From Lysobacter firmicutimachus (GTDB lineage: Bacteria > Pseudomonadota > Gammaproteobacteria > Xanthomonadales > Xanthomonadaceae), in contig NZ_JBANDL010000002.1 in NCBI RefSeq assembly GCF_037027445.1, forward strand, positions 3,596,001 through 3,660,000: a DNA stretch of 64,000 nucleotides. Direction: 5' to 3'. Both the position numbers and the translations under genes were made by a program. Positions 1-11,124 of the stretch are shown here, piece by piece (position 1 is the first letter of the stretch; every line of letters begins with the position of its first letter). The notes beneath the pieces are model-generated. The model was not told the DNA's origin. It saw only the letters and a list, made by a program, of their open reading frames with translations, and did no database searches.

Positions 1-1829
<1,829 letters not shown>

Positions 1830-1858
1830 CGTGCGATCCGAACGCGGGGGAGTCGACC

Positions 1859-1864
1859 AGTGTA
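1859..1864 (-). promoter_or_regulatory. Putative -10 box (GCTACACT context) of uvrB
   Basis: On the minus strand the sequence reads GGCTACACTGG, 30 bp upstream of the uvrB ATG. The same GCTACACT octamer precedes petA and miaB in this window. No convincing -35 was found at 17-18 bp. I see no obvious LexA box nearby. Confidence 0.35.
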
Positions 1865-1935
1865 GCCAACCCGGTCTCAACGGGTGAGATGAGCGCCTGG
1901 CAGCGTCGCCAGACGCCCTCCTCCCGCCCCAAAAC

Positions 1936-1970
1936 GGCCAGGCCCGCTCCGATCCGGAGCGGGCCTGGCC
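1936..1970 (-). terminator. Rho-independent terminator of the minor pilin operon
   Basis: A perfect 15-bp stem (1936-1950 with 1956-1970) around a 5-nt loop, followed on the minus strand by GTTTT. It lies 30 bp after the pilE stop codon. Confidence 0.75.
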
Positions 1971-1999
1971 GCGGCGCCCCTGGCAGGCAGCGCGAGGAG

Positions 2000-2446
2000 T
2001 TACTTGTTCCAGCACTCCGCCGGAAGCGAGGCCGGTCCCTTCACGCCGGTATTGGACAAATTCATGGTCCCGCACTTGTCCTTGTCCTGCCCGGTCGAAG
2101 CGCTCGGCACCGCCTGCAGCACGAAGCGGTTTGCGGTGACCGCGCCGTCGAAGGAAATCGTGTACTGCGCGGTGCCGTCCTTCGGCGACTGCGGGGGATT
2201 GTGGTAGATCGCGCTCAGGTTGGCGCCGACGTAGGTGTTGTTGATGGTGTAGTAACGCTCCATCGCCTGTGCCGCCTCGGCTAGGTCCGACTTGGCCTGG
2301 CCGCGCCGGCTCTTGCGCACGCTGTCTTGGTAGGTCGGCACGGCGATGCCGACCAGGATGGCCACGATCGCCACCACCGCCATGAGCTCCATCAGGGTGA
2401 AGCCCCGGCTCAGGCGCGCGATCGAACGGTTTCGGTAAGACGTCAT
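2000..2446 (-). CDS. pilE: Type IV minor pilin PilE
   Basis: 148-residue type IV pilin. A 15-residue basic leader ends in G, and the prepilin peptidase site is G|FTLMELM, with the conserved Glu at mature position 5, followed by a hydrophobic alpha-helix ([15 protein letters not shown]). Two C-terminal cysteines (KCGTM and AECW) would close the D-region disulfide loop. It is the last gene of a fimT-pilVWXY1E set, 12 bp after pilY1, and is followed by a strong terminator. The placement and size fit the minor pilin PilE that is incorporated with PilV/W/X/FimT to prime pilus assembly. A major pilin is less likely, because those are usually encoded singly elsewhere. Confidence 0.9.
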   Translation of the reverse strand: MTSYRNRSIARLSRGFTLMELMAVVAIVAILVGIAVPTYQDSVRKSRRGQAKSDLAEAAQAMERYYTINNTYVGANLSAIYHNPPQSPKDGTAQYTISFDGAVTANRFVLQAVPSASTGQDKDKCGTMNLSNTGVKGPASLPAECWNK

Positions 2447-2458
2447 GTCGGTCCCCTG

Positions 2459-5400
2459 TTATCGGATCTGGCGCCAGGACTGGCGTCCGCACGGCCGCGG
2501 CAGATAGATCGGCTGCGAGCCCGAAGTCTGCACCATCACCGAGCACTTGGCCGCGACCGCCTTGGCGATCTCTTCGTCGGTCGCCGTAACCGGCAGGATA
2601 TCGGTCTTCGGCGTCGCCACCACGGCCACGTCCTTCACCGGCGCCGTACCGGAGCCGCTGCCCTGGCGCTTGAGCTTGACCGCGCCGACCTTGTCGCCGA
2701 AGCGATTGCCGGTGGCCGAGCCGATGCGCCCGTTGGACAGGCCGGCCGAACCGCTCAAGGCGTCCAGGCCGTACAGCCAGTTGTTGCCGTCGGTCGAGCA
2801 GCCGTCGGTGCTGTTCGGGTCGTAGGTCGGGAAGAACAGGATGCCGTTCTGCAGGCGCGGATTGCCGATGAAGCGCTCGCCGGTCGCAACCGGGTTGCCG
2901 TTCTTGGCCGTGTCGACGCCGAGGTTGATGAACCAGCCCTTCTTGGTCGCGTCCAGGCGTCCGCCGTCGACATAGCGCAGCACGGCGCCCGTAGTGTCGA
3001 CTTCCTGGTTGATGTACTGGGCCTGCAGCTCGTTGCGGCCGGCGATGACCGCACCCTTGTCGATGATGCCGTACACGCTCTGCATCGCCTTGTCGCTGGG
3101 ATCTTCGGTGAACGAGAAGCTGCCGGTGCCGAACAGCACCATCACGTCGTTGCCGACCGTGGTCGCTTCCAGGCCGCCGAGAATCGGCTGACGCAGGCTG
3201 TAGTTGTCGTTGTAGCGGGCGATGAACAGCGGCTGGCCGCCGAAGCCGACCGTGTTGTTGCGCAAGTCGAACTTCCACACCGCGCCGTTGAGGTCGCCGG
3301 CATAGACCGTGTCGGCGAAGCCGTCGCGGACCTGAGTGGCGCTGGTGCCCTGGTAGCGGTCGATCACCACCACGTTACCGAGGCCGTTCTTGGTCCGGGT
3401 CGGCAGCGTGCCGGTGGTTTCCTGAGCGGTGATGCGAGTGACCTTGCCGTCGGCGATATCGACCAGGAACAACACGGCCTTGCCGTTCGCGCTGTCGTAG
3501 CCGTTGCCGAAAATGGCCTTCCACTTGATCGCGCCGCCGGCTTCCTTGACCGGAACGATGGCGATCTTGCCCAGCACGCTGCCGATGTCCTTGGCGCCGT
3601 TGGCGTCGCCGGACATGTCGTTCACTTCCCACAGCACGTTCAGCGCGGTCTGGCTGGTCACGTCGAGCGCGAACACGCCCTTGCCGCCGGCGCCGACGCT
3701 GGCGGCCAGCACCGTCTTCCAGGCGCTCCCGTCGTGGGCGTCGGAGACCGTGACCAGGCCATCGACGAAGTAGCGATGCTGGAACACCTGATCGTTGCGA
3801 TCGGCGGCGCGGTACGGGAACAACAGATTGCCCATGTGCCCGACCGAGGTCGCCGGGATGTAGGCGAACTGCTCCTTGCCGCTGTCGCCGTCGAAGGCAT
3901 GGAACATGCCGTCGTTGGCGCCGACATAGACGAAGGTCTTGCGACTGGTGCGCTTGGTGTTGAGATAGTTGGCGTAGTTCAGCAGGTCCGGAGTCAGGCC
4001 GTCGGCGCTGCGCAGGCCGCGATAGCCGTAGTCGTCGCCCTTGGAGGAGACGATCGGAGTCGAATTGACGATGTCGCCGAGCAGCGTGGTGCGCTTGCGC
4101 AGTTTGCCGCCGTCGTGGGCCCGGCTGCCGCGCAGATAGGCCACCGCTTCGGCGCCGGTCACGCCGCCGTCGATGCGGTTGAACTTGCCGGCGCAGTTCT
4201 GCAGCGCGTCGCTGCACAACGCCGTCTGCACTGCCGCGTCGGTGGCGCCGAGCGCAGTGGCGGTGAAATCGCCTACGGTCGGCTTGACGCTGCCGGCCGT
4301 GGTCTTGCCGAACCGGACCGTACGGCCCGCATCCGTGATTTGGGAAGCGGCCTCCCACTTCTGGGTAAAGGTGATGGTCCCGGCGACCGGATCGTTGACC
4401 GCCGTATACGCAGTCAGCCGGCTGAACCAGTCAGTGCCGTTGTTGGCCGACTCGTAGATCGGCTCGACCGACAAGGTGTTGGAGCCCACGCGCGCGCCGA
4501 CCAGGCCGATGGTGCCCGACGGAGTGGCGCCGCCGCCGACCGAGGCCAGGATCTCGCGCATCGCCGAAGTGATGTCCGAAGGGGTCGTGGCGTTGATGTA
4601 CTTGCCGCGCGCGTTCATGGTCGCGTGCCAGATCTCGTCGACGGTGCTGGGAGCATCGTTCTGGAGAGCACGCCAAGCCGGATAGCCCGCCGGGGTGTAA
4701 GGATCCGGGGTGTTGGTGACCGGATTGTAGGTCACGCCGTAAATGTCGCCGCGAGCTCCGAGGGTGACCCCGTAGAAGTTCATGTGCGGGTCTTTGCGGC
4801 AGTCCAGCCGGGGGTCGTTCGGGGTGGTATTGCAGGCCTCCGGAACCGGCACCTTGCCCAGGCCGAGGTCGCTGCGCAGCGTCGTCTTGTAGTACAGCGC
4901 AGCGGTATCGGCGAGCGTATTGGGGTGCCCATCGGCGAGCGGCGCGGGCATGTCGGCGTCCTGCGAGCCGACCGCGGGTCCCCCGCCGTTGCTGTAGCCG
5001 TCGGTGAACAGCATGCCGGCGTTGATCTGACAGGCGTACTTCACCGGCGCGCCGGCGTCGGTGCGCAGGAACTGCTTGCCGATATGCTCCACAGCGAAGC
5101 GGTTGGGCGTGCCGCCGCTCGCGTTCAAGGTCAGCAGCTTTTCGTTATAGAGCGCCGCTTTCTCGGCCGCCACCGACATATCCCGCATAGTCACGTCGCC
5201 GTAGCTGGTCGGATTAATCGTGAACATGCCGACGCGCATCTTCTCGGTGCGCTCGAGCGACAAGGTCAGCGCCGCCTTCATCGCGCGGTTGCGATTGCCG
5301 TAGAAACTGAACCAGTTGGCGAAATTCTGGATCGCAACGGCGTATTTCCCAGTGGAATAATTGCCGGGTTTGATCTCGTATTTATAGAGGTCGCAGCCAT

Positions 5401-6229
5401 TGCCGCACGCGTTCTTGGCCAATGTCGGCGTCGCGGTATAGCCCCAGGCGGAGCCGGCGGTAGCGGACTTGAGGTAGAACGTCGCCGGATAGTACTCGAT
5501 GGAGATCTCGCAATAGTCGCTGACTGTGGTCGCGCTGTTGAGCGTGCGCCAGCTGCCGCCGCGCAGCCCACCGCAATTGCCGTCGGAGTAATACACCGTA
5601 TCCTTGGGCAGGACCGCCCCCTTGGGCACCATGAACAGGTTATCGCCCCCGTTCATGCGCCAATTACTCGCAAGGCTGATCGTCGGTGACGCTTTGTCCG
5701 GATCGACTCGGGTATCAGCGATGCTGGCCTGAGGATAATCGACGATTTCGTTGGATGCGTTCGGCCGTTTCCAGGGTGAGTAGGTGATGTTTGGATTGAA
5801 GTAGGCCGGATTCACGTCGGGCGATCGCGCGAAGCCGAAATTATCGATCGGCGGAATCGCATAGCGATTGTCGCCGATACGATAGTCGTTCGACGGAATG
5901 GTGTGGTGGAAGTTCTCTAGATCCTTGCTGTCGTTCTGGGTGCGCGGCCGCGCGTTGACGCCAGTGCCGATGAAGAAGCCGTTGGTGGAAGCGGCGTCCT
6001 CTTCCCAGAATGCCGCGCCGTCCTTGCCCGGGAACAGGGTCTGGAAGGTCATCGAACCGGAGTTGTCGACCGCCATGACGAACGCGGGCGGCACGGTCAC
6101 GCTCGAGTTCAACGGCGTCTGCGCCAGCGAGCCGCCGGCCTGGATCGCGTTGGCGTTGTACAGCCAATAGCCGCCGGCGGCGACCGCCAGCGCCAACGGC
6201 GCGAGTAGATAGATGCGCGGGGAAGTCAT
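2459..6229 (-). CDS. pilY1: Type IV pilus tip adhesin/assembly factor PilY1
   Basis: 1256-residue secreted protein with an N-terminal hydrophobic segment (residues 6-24). A von Willebrand A-like MIDAS motif DNSGSMT is at residues 55-61, and the C-terminal half resembles the PilC/PilY1 beta-propeller ([29 protein letters not shown]). PilY1 sits at the pilus tip with the minor pilins, promotes pilus extension, and in other species binds surfaces and senses mechanical force. It lies 10 bp after pilX and 12 bp before pilE, so it is co-transcribed. The size is at the upper part of the family range. The VWA insert is typical of the surface-sensing PilY1 subgroup known from Pseudomonas. Calcium ligands in the propeller were not mapped. 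Confidence 0.93.
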   Translation of the reverse strand: MTSPRIYLLAPLALAVAAGGYWLYNANAIQAGGSLAQTPLNSSVTVPPAFVMAVDNSGSMTFQTLFPGKDGAAFWEEDAASTNGFFIGTGVNARPRTQNDSKDLENFHHTIPSNDYRIGDNRYAIPPIDNFGFARSPDVNPAYFNPNITYSPWKRPNASNEIVDYPQASIADTRVDPDKASPTISLASNWRMNGGDNLFMVPKGAVLPKDTVYYSDGNCGGLRGGSWRTLNSATTVSDYCEISIEYYPATFYLKSATAGSAWGYTATPTLAKNACGNGCDLYKYEIKPGNYSTGKYAVAIQNFANWFSFYGNRNRAMKAALTLSLERTEKMRVGMFTINPTSYGDVTMRDMSVAAEKAALYNEKLLTLNASGGTPNRFAVEHIGKQFLRTDAGAPVKYACQINAGMLFTDGYSNGGGPAVGSQDADMPAPLADGHPNTLADTAALYYKTTLRSDLGLGKVPVPEACNTTPNDPRLDCRKDPHMNFYGVTLGARGDIYGVTYNPVTNTPDPYTPAGYPAWRALQNDAPSTVDEIWHATMNARGKYINATTPSDITSAMREILASVGGGATPSGTIGLVGARVGSNTLSVEPIYESANNGTDWFSRLTAYTAVNDPVAGTITFTQKWEAASQITDAGRTVRFGKTTAGSVKPTVGDFTATALGATDAAVQTALCSDALQNCAGKFNRIDGGVTGAEAVAYLRGSRAHDGGKLRKRTTLLGDIVNSTPIVSSKGDDYGYRGLRSADGLTPDLLNYANYLNTKRTSRKTFVYVGANDGMFHAFDGDSGKEQFAYIPATSVGHMGNLLFPYRAADRNDQVFQHRYFVDGLVTVSDAHDGSAWKTVLAASVGAGGKGVFALDVTSQTALNVLWEVNDMSGDANGAKDIGSVLGKIAIVPVKEAGGAIKWKAIFGNGYDSANGKAVLFLVDIADGKVTRITAQETTGTLPTRTKNGLGNVVVIDRYQGTSATQVRDGFADTVYAGDLNGAVWKFDLRNNTVGFGGQPLFIARYNDNYSLRQPILGGLEATTVGNDVMVLFGTGSFSFTEDPSDKAMQSVYGIIDKGAVIAGRNELQAQYINQEVDTTGAVLRYVDGGRLDATKKGWFINLGVDTAKNGNPVATGERFIGNPRLQNGILFFPTYDPNSTDGCSTDGNNWLYGLDALSGSAGLSNGRIGSATGNRFGDKVGAVKLKRQGSGSGTAPVKDVAVVATPKTDILPVTATDEEIAKAVAAKCSVMVQTSGSQPIYLPRPCGRQSWRQIR

Positions 6230-6239
6230 GACGTTACCC

Positions 6240-6755
6240 TCAGGGCACGAAAATGGTGTCGATGACGGCGTCCGAACCCGGGTTCGCGCCGCGGTCCACG
6301 GCGTAGGCCGTGACCTGGAAGATCAGATTGGTGTTCTCGCTGACCGGTGCGGTGCCCATGCCGATACCGCTGCCGCCGGAGACGCACTCGTCGATGCGGC
6401 GCGTATAACTGAGCTTGGCCGGTAGCGGGTTGGCGTACTTGAGCTTTTCCGCCCAACCCGACGGGTCGAAGCCGGCGGTGCAGACCGACTCATCCAGGTC
6501 GATGGCCTCGGCGCCGCCGCTCTGGACCTGGCGCTGCAAATCGCTTTCCTTACCGCGGGCGCGGCCTTCGGCATTCTGGAATGCCATATTGGTAGAGCGA
6601 TAGCTGGCCGTCATACGCTCTTGCAGACCGGTGACCTGCATCGCGGTAATGCCCAGCAGCGCCAGCAAGATCAACATGATCAAGGCGACGTACAGCACCA
6701 CGCCGCGCTGACTGCGCTGGAACTTGGGATACGAACGGGTACGGATGATATTCAT
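6240..6755 (-). CDS. pilX: Type IV pilus minor pilin PilX
   Basis: 171-residue protein starting with a short basic segment, then RGVVLYVALIMLILLALLGI, the PilX N-terminal hydrophobic helix. As is usual in PilX, the cleavage region has RG|VVLY in place of the canonical FTLxE, so the usual Glu5 is missing. Two cysteines (SVCTAG and DECVS) may form a disulfide. It is the third of four minor pilins, 8 bp after pilW and 10 bp before pilY1. It is expected to form the pilus-priming complex with PilV, PilW and FimT. Assignment rests on order, size and N-terminus; the rest of the sequence is poorly conserved in this family. Confidence 0.88.
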   Translation of the reverse strand: MNIIRTRSYPKFQRSQRGVVLYVALIMLILLALLGITAMQVTGLQERMTASYRSTNMAFQNAEGRARGKESDLQRQVQSGGAEAIDLDESVCTAGFDPSGWAEKLKYANPLPAKLSYTRRIDECVSGGSGIGMGTAPVSENTNLIFQVTAYAVDRGANPGSDAVIDTIFVP

Positions 6756-6763
6756 GGCAGGCC

Positions 6764-7999
6764 TCAGTTTCCGTACAGCCGGTTGCGCAAAGCGATACTG
6801 GTTTCGTACACAGTGCGATAGCGCTGGTCGTCCGGCAAGGTCAACTGGGTCCCGAGCGAACGCGTAGCCGCGGTTCGTTGCTGCGCCGAAGCCGGGTCGG
6901 TGCTGCGGATCAGCAAGCCGACCTGCATGCCGCCGACGCGTTGCCAGCCGCCGCTGCTGTCGCTGGCCGGCAGCAGATTGGCCGCCGTGCGCACCGCATC
7001 GATCACGCCAGTCGGCGGCTGGGTCGGGTCGGTGACCATGTCCTGGGCGAACAGCAGCTGCATATTTTCCACACCCTCGACGATTTCCTCGGACGCCACC
7101 GCGATAGTGTCCGTACCCGGAGCGGCATCGAACCGAGCCCGATACAGCGTAGGAATTGCCTTTCCGGTGAAATCGACGGCGTTCTTCTTGAGACCGATGT
7201 AATAGAGGTAGCTGTCAGCGCGGTACAGACGGGCCTGACCCGATGCGAAGGTGTCGGATCCGTCGAAGGCGATCTGGTTGACGCCCGTGGTCCGCACGGT
7301 GAGAACCTTGGCGCCGCTGACATCGGCGACGGCGCTGGCCTGGAACAGCACGACCGAGCGGCAGTCGGCGATGCCGAACAAACCGGGCGTGGCTACTGCG
7401 CGCGTCAACGAGCCCCACTGGGTCTGGCCCGGATTGACCCGGATCGTCGCCGGGTTGCCTGTGGTGAAGCCGATCACTTCCGCGCTTTCCGGCGAAAGGA
7501 CACGCAGCACCAAGAGATCGCTGCCGCGGATCGGCCTTGGATCCAATGAATTGAAAAAATCATTCTGCACCGCGGGCACCCAGTCCGCTGCGCTGCCTAC
7601 GACGGGATCCGCGATCAAACTTACGGTATCGGCGGGACCGGTGTTGCGCGCCTCGTAGCCGCGGACCGAATAGTCGAACCGCAGCGCCTCGCGTGCAGCT
7701 GGAACGGTCGTGTAGTTGCTGCGATCAGACAGGAACAGTTCGCCGAACATGCCGTTGCCGGCATAGAAGTGGGCCTGATCGGAGACACAGCCGAAATGAC
7801 CGCTCATGCGCGCGTCGCGCTGCAGCGCATCGATCGCGAAACGCGAGCTTTCCTGCGTACGCGCCAAGCCCTGCGCCATCTGATAAGACGCCCGCGAAGC
7901 GCTGAAGATCTCGACCAAGCCCAACAGCAGCAGGCCGCTCAACAGCAATGCCACCATCAACTCGATCAGTGACAAGCCTTGTTGCAGTCGTCGGCTCAC
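6764..7999 (-). CDS. pilW: Type IV pilus minor pilin PilW
   Basis: 411-residue large minor pilin with an 8-residue leader and cleavage site QG|LSLIELM, then a long hydrophobic helix (VALLLSGLLLLGLVEIF). The big C-terminal globular domain is characteristic of PilW/GspJ-like proteins. Its ATG overlaps the pilV stop codon by 4 bp, which implies translational coupling. Role: part of the tip complex that initiates pilus polymerisation. The central region has the moderate conservation expected of PilW; no frameshift is seen. Confidence 0.9.
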   Translation of the reverse strand: MSRRLQQGLSLIELMVALLLSGLLLLGLVEIFSASRASYQMAQGLARTQESSRFAIDALQRDARMSGHFGCVSDQAHFYAGNGMFGELFLSDRSNYTTVPAAREALRFDYSVRGYEARNTGPADTVSLIADPVVGSAADWVPAVQNDFFNSLDPRPIRGSDLLVLRVLSPESAEVIGFTTGNPATIRVNPGQTQWGSLTRAVATPGLFGIADCRSVVLFQASAVADVSGAKVLTVRTTGVNQIAFDGSDTFASGQARLYRADSYLYYIGLKKNAVDFTGKAIPTLYRARFDAAPGTDTIAVASEEIVEGVENMQLLFAQDMVTDPTQPPTGVIDAVRTAANLLPASDSSGGWQRVGGMQVGLLIRSTDPASAQQRTAATRSLGTQLTLPDDQRYRTVYETSIALRNRLYGN

Positions 8000-8478
8000 A
8001 GCGCGCTCTCCATTTCGAATTTGGTGCCGGCGCCGGGAAGCGAGCTCCAGCGCTTATCGTCGTCCCACACGATCTCGATTCTGACCGTCTTATTGGCGTT
8101 GACGACCACCGTCGCTACCGCCGACTCGCCCAATGCCTGACGCATGCGGCAGGTGAACGCCGCCTTGCGATCGTCCGGGGTCAGCTTGTTGATCCGCGCG
8201 CAGCTGGCGTTCGCCGCCGCCGACGAGGCGTTGTAGGTGCCGCCGTACTTGGCCGCCAGCAGGCGGTTGGAGCGAATGTCGTCGAGCAGGTCGCTGGACA
8301 GGTTGGTGGCGATGGTGCGCTGGTTGGCGCTCTGCGACAGGCGCAGGTTGGTCGCCTGCAGCATCGCCAGGCCGAGCAGCCCCAGACCCATGACCAACAC
8401 CGCGATCAGGACTTCGATGAGGCTGAGGCCGCGCTGCGCTCGGGCGGACACAGGCCGACGGGCAGGTCGACGGCTCAT
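7996..8478 (-). CDS. pilV: Type IV pilus minor pilin PilV
   Basis: 160-residue pseudopilin. A 17-residue Arg-rich leader ends in QRG, followed by G|LSLIEVLIAVLVMGLGLLGL, the PilV/GspI-type N-terminus. The gene overlaps fimT by 4 bp upstream and pilW by 4 bp downstream, so the first three genes of this operon are translationally coupled. PilV belongs to the priming complex (FimT/FimU, PilV, PilW, PilX, PilE) of the type IV pilus. The start at 8478 was chosen for the overlap with the fimT stop and the leader length. Confidence 0.9.
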   Translation of the reverse strand: MSRRPARRPVSARAQRGLSLIEVLIAVLVMGLGLLGLAMLQATNLRLSQSANQRTIATNLSSDLLDDIRSNRLLAAKYGGTYNASSAAANASCARINKLTPDDRKAAFTCRMRQALGESAVATVVVNANKTVRIEIVWDDDKRWSSLPGAGTKFEMESAL

Positions 8479-9011
8479 GGGCAGGCTCCCTTGGTCACGC
8501 TGACGCGACCGATGCGATTGATGTCGAACGAGCGCACGTTGTAGGCGCCGGGCTTGCAGGTATCCGCCTTCATGGAGAAGTTGAAACTTCTGACCGTGAC
8601 GGTGTTTCCCGACTTCTGGATCGCGCGGCCGCGGTCGTCGAAACCGATCGGCGTCGTGTCCGGAAAGCTGAGGGTGACCCCGTCCAGCGGCTCGATCACT
8701 CGCTTGACTTCGGTCGTCTTATTGCGATTGCCGTCGCCGTTCTCGTCGGTCCATACGAGCATGCCGTCCTTCCATTCCGCCCCGCAGTCGTCACGAGTCG
8801 GGTTGCTCGGGCAAACCCAGGCCTGGCTCTTGCTGCGCAAGGCCTCGGCGCGAGCGAGATTGAACGTCGCCAGCATTTGGTTGGTCGCGGTCGACACCCG
8901 GTTGGACCGGATGGATTCGGTAAAACTCGGCAGAGCCAGGGCGAGCAGGATCGCGGCGATCCCGATCGTCACCATCAGCTCGATCAGCGTGAAGCCGGCG
9001 GCACGGCGCAT
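8475..9011 (-). CDS. fimT: GspH/FimT family minor pseudopilin, first gene of the pilin operon
   Basis: 178-residue pseudopilin starting at the ATG at 9011, which gives a typical 6-residue leader and cleavage site MRRAAG|FTLIELM with Glu5 present. A start 23 codons further upstream is possible but would bury the leader. A GGGGAAGAG Shine-Dalgarno-like stretch precedes 9011. The GspH/FimT domain follows, with a cysteine pair (WVCPSN and DDCGAEW) and a Cys near the C-terminus. It opens the fimT-pilV-pilW-pilX-pilY1-pilE operon, whose ends are defined by the intergenic region above 9011 and the terminator at 1936-1970. No clear sigma-54 promoter was found upstream. Confidence 0.88.
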   Translation of the reverse strand: MRRAAGFTLIELMVTIGIAAILLALALPSFTESIRSNRVSTATNQMLATFNLARAEALRSKSQAWVCPSNPTRDDCGAEWKDGMLVWTDENGDGNRNKTTEVKRVIEPLDGVTLSFPDTTPIGFDDRGRAIQKSGNTVTVRSFNFSMKADTCKPGAYNVRSFDINRIGRVSVTKGACP

Positions 9012-9284
9012 GTGCGGTTCTCTTCCCCAGAGGACAGCGACGATGCTAACAGTCGGAATTACTTGGAAAACCCGCCACACCGACGAGCGGTCGGGCTGGG
9101 TCGGCCAATGGTCCGAGGGGGAAAAATATTCCGACCAGCGTCACGTCCGGAGGGTCGACCGGCACCGTCCGCTGCGCCGCACGCGGCGATTGCGCGGATC
9201 GAGGATTGGGGATTCGGGTTGCCGCACGGCCCCGCCTTAGTCATCGCCTGCCCGGCACGAACGAAACCGTCCTCCCACCAAACC

Positions 9285-9325
9285 AATCCCCAATCCCCAA
9301 TCCCCAATCCCCAATCCCCAATCCC
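9285..9325. repeat. Heptanucleotide tandem array (AATCCCC)n
   Basis: Five perfect AATCCCC units plus a sixth cut one base short. Related GGGGATT or AATCCCC strings occur at 19263-19279, 19345-19364 and 30371-30391, always between or at the ends of genes. The rest of the 9012-9284 spacer shows no gene that I can support. Confidence 0.85.
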
Positions 9326-9337
9326 GAAAAGAAAAAA

Positions 9338-9363
9338 GCCTCGCATCGCTGCGAGGCTTTTTT
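9338..9363 (-). terminator. Bidirectional terminator downstream of tRNA-Asn
   Basis: An 8-bp perfect stem (GCCTCGCA/TGCGAGGC) with a TCGC loop, flanked by A6 and T6, so it can work in either direction. It starts 5 bp past the 3' end of the tRNA gene. Confidence 0.85.
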
Positions 9364-9368
9364 GAATA

Positions 9369-9445
9369 TGGCGCCCGAAGTTGGACTCGAACCAACGACC
9401 CCCTGATTAACAGTCAAGTGCTCTAACCGGCTGAGCTATTCGGGC
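9369..9445 (-). tRNA. tRNA-Asn (anticodon GTT)
   Basis: 77 nt including an encoded CCA. The acceptor arms GCCCGAA/TTCGGGC pair perfectly, the D arm reads AGCTCAGCCGGTTAGAGC, the anticodon loop is CTGTTAA, and the T arm contains GTTCGAGTCC. The anticodon GTT decodes AAC/AAU. The gene stands alone, followed closely by a terminator. No integrase or duplicated 3' end is visible, so it is not being used as an attachment site here. Confidence 0.96.
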
Positions 9446-9535
9446 GGGGCTGCATATGATGCTTATTGAACGGCCCGGCGTCAACACTCGAGTGAGAAAC
9501 GAAGCGCCGACGCCGGAGCCCGGCATGATACCCGT

Positions 9536-10918
9536 TCAGGTGACCACGCGATAGCAGGGGCGGTACTCGCCGGCGATCTTCATCCGCCGCTGTTCGACGA
9601 AGGCCCGCAGCAGCGCATCCAGCGACTGCATCATGTCCGGATCGCCGTGGATTTCGAACGGGCCGAACTCCTCGATCCGGCGCATGCCGTCTTCCTTGAC
9701 ATTGCCGGCGACGATGCCGGAAAACGCCCGGCGCAGGTCGGCGGCCAGCTCGTGCGGCTTGCGGCCGTGGTGCAGGTCCAGCGCGGCCATGGCCTCGTGG
9801 GTCGGCACGAACGGCTTCTGGAACTCCAGCGGGATGTCGACCGACCAGTTGAAGAAGAACGAGTCCTTCTGCTCGATGCGGTACTCGCGCACCCGGCGGA
9901 TGCCGCTGCTCATGCGCTTGGCCACCTGCTCCGGGTCGCCGACGATGATCTCGTAGCGCGAGGTCGCCGCCTCGCCCAGGGTCAGGCGCAGGAACTTGTC
10001 GATCTGCTCGAAATACGGCGCCGACGCGGTCGGGCCGGTCAGGATCAACGGGAACGGCAGTTCGGCGTTCTCCTCGCGCAGCAGGATGCCGAGCAGGTAC
10101 AGGATTTCCTCGGCGGTGCCGACGCCGCCCGGGAACACGATGATGCCGTGGCCCATGCGGACGAAGGCCTCCAGGCGCTTCTCGATGTCCGGCATGATCA
10201 CCAGGTGGTTGACGATCGGGTTCGGCGACTCGGCGGCGATGATGCCCGGCTCGGTGATGCCGATGTAACGCATGTTGCGGCGGCGCTGCTTGGCGTGGGC
10301 GATCGTCGCGCCCTTCATCGGCCCCTTCATCGCGCCCGGGCCGCAGCCGGTGCAGATGTCCAGGCCGCGCAGGCCCAGCTCGTAGCCGACCTGCTTGGTG
10401 TAGATGTACTCGTCGCGCGAGATCGAGTGGCCGCCCCAGCAGACCACCAGGTTGGGGTCGGCCGGGTGCAGGATGCGGGCGTTGCGCAGCAGGCCGAACA
10501 CCGAGTCGGTGAGGCCGTCGCTGCTGCCCAGGTCGCGGCCGCCGCCCTTGCCGAGCTCGATCGCGGTATAGGCCAGGTCGCGGACCACCGCGAACAGCAG
10601 CTCGGCGACGCCGCGGATGATCTCGCCGTCGACGAAGGCCATGGCCGGGGCGTGGCGCAGGTCGATGCGCACGCCGCGGTCCTGCTGGTGGACCTCGATG
10701 TCGAAGTCGGGGTAGAGCTCGCGCGCGGCGCGCGGGTCGTCGGAAGCGCTGCCGCTGGTCAGCACGGCCAGGGCGCAGCGGCGCAGCAGGTCGTGCATGC
10801 CGGTGGACGCGTCGCGCAGGCGCGCGACCTCGTCGCGGGACAGGACGTCGAGTCCGCCCTTGGGGTAGATGCGGGCGTTGACCGTCGGCAGGACGGCCGT
10901 GGCGGGGGTTGCGGTCAT
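9536..10918 (-). CDS. ppnN: Nucleotide 5'-monophosphate nucleosidase PpnN (YgdH, LOG family)
   Basis: 460-residue protein matching PpnN/YgdH, which splits purine and pyrimidine nucleoside monophosphates into base and ribose 5-phosphate and in E. coli is stimulated by (p)ppGpp. The LOG-family phosphate-binding signature PGGVGTAEE lies near residues 255-263, preceded by the GCGPGAMKGPMKGA stretch. N- and C-terminal extensions around the Rossmann core match full-length PpnN in place of the short plant LOG form. The gene is monocistronic. Upstream on the minus strand is a TAGAGT -10-like element about 40 bp from the ATG. Its stop codon is about 90 bp from tRNA-Asn. Confidence 0.93.
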   Translation of the reverse strand: MTATPATAVLPTVNARIYPKGGLDVLSRDEVARLRDASTGMHDLLRRCALAVLTSGSASDDPRAARELYPDFDIEVHQQDRGVRIDLRHAPAMAFVDGEIIRGVAELLFAVVRDLAYTAIELGKGGGRDLGSSDGLTDSVFGLLRNARILHPADPNLVVCWGGHSISRDEYIYTKQVGYELGLRGLDICTGCGPGAMKGPMKGATIAHAKQRRRNMRYIGITEPGIIAAESPNPIVNHLVIMPDIEKRLEAFVRMGHGIIVFPGGVGTAEEILYLLGILLREENAELPFPLILTGPTASAPYFEQIDKFLRLTLGEAATSRYEIIVGDPEQVAKRMSSGIRRVREYRIEQKDSFFFNWSVDIPLEFQKPFVPTHEAMAALDLHHGRKPHELAADLRRAFSGIVAGNVKEDGMRRIEEFGPFEIHGDPDMMQSLDALLRAFVEQRRMKIAGEYRPCYRVVT

Positions 10919-11061
10919 TGCGTTTTTCTCTGCGTTTTCATCGATTAGTGGGAAAGGACTCTAGCAGCTTGTCCGCGGGACTGCGGAGGCCGCGCCCCCG
11001 GCCGGACCGGTCCGCGGCCGTGCCGCCCCACCCTGCCCGGCCGCGAAATCGGCGGCCCCAT

Positions 11062-11097
11062 AAAAAAGAAAACGGCCGGGGCATCGCCCCGGCCGTT
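11062..11097 (-). terminator. Terminator of the Oar-like receptor gene
   Basis: A 12-bp perfect stem (AACGGCCGGGGC/GCCCCGGCCGTT) with a 3-nt loop, followed on the minus strand by TTCTTTTTTA. It lies 28 bp after the stop codon. Confidence 0.85.
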
Positions 11098-11124
11098 CTC
11101 GGTTTTCGCCAGATACCGCAAGAA

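Noticed and set aside
9369..9445. tRNA-Asn as an integration site for a genomic island
   Set aside because: No integrase, no duplicated 3' end and no change in gene character on either side.
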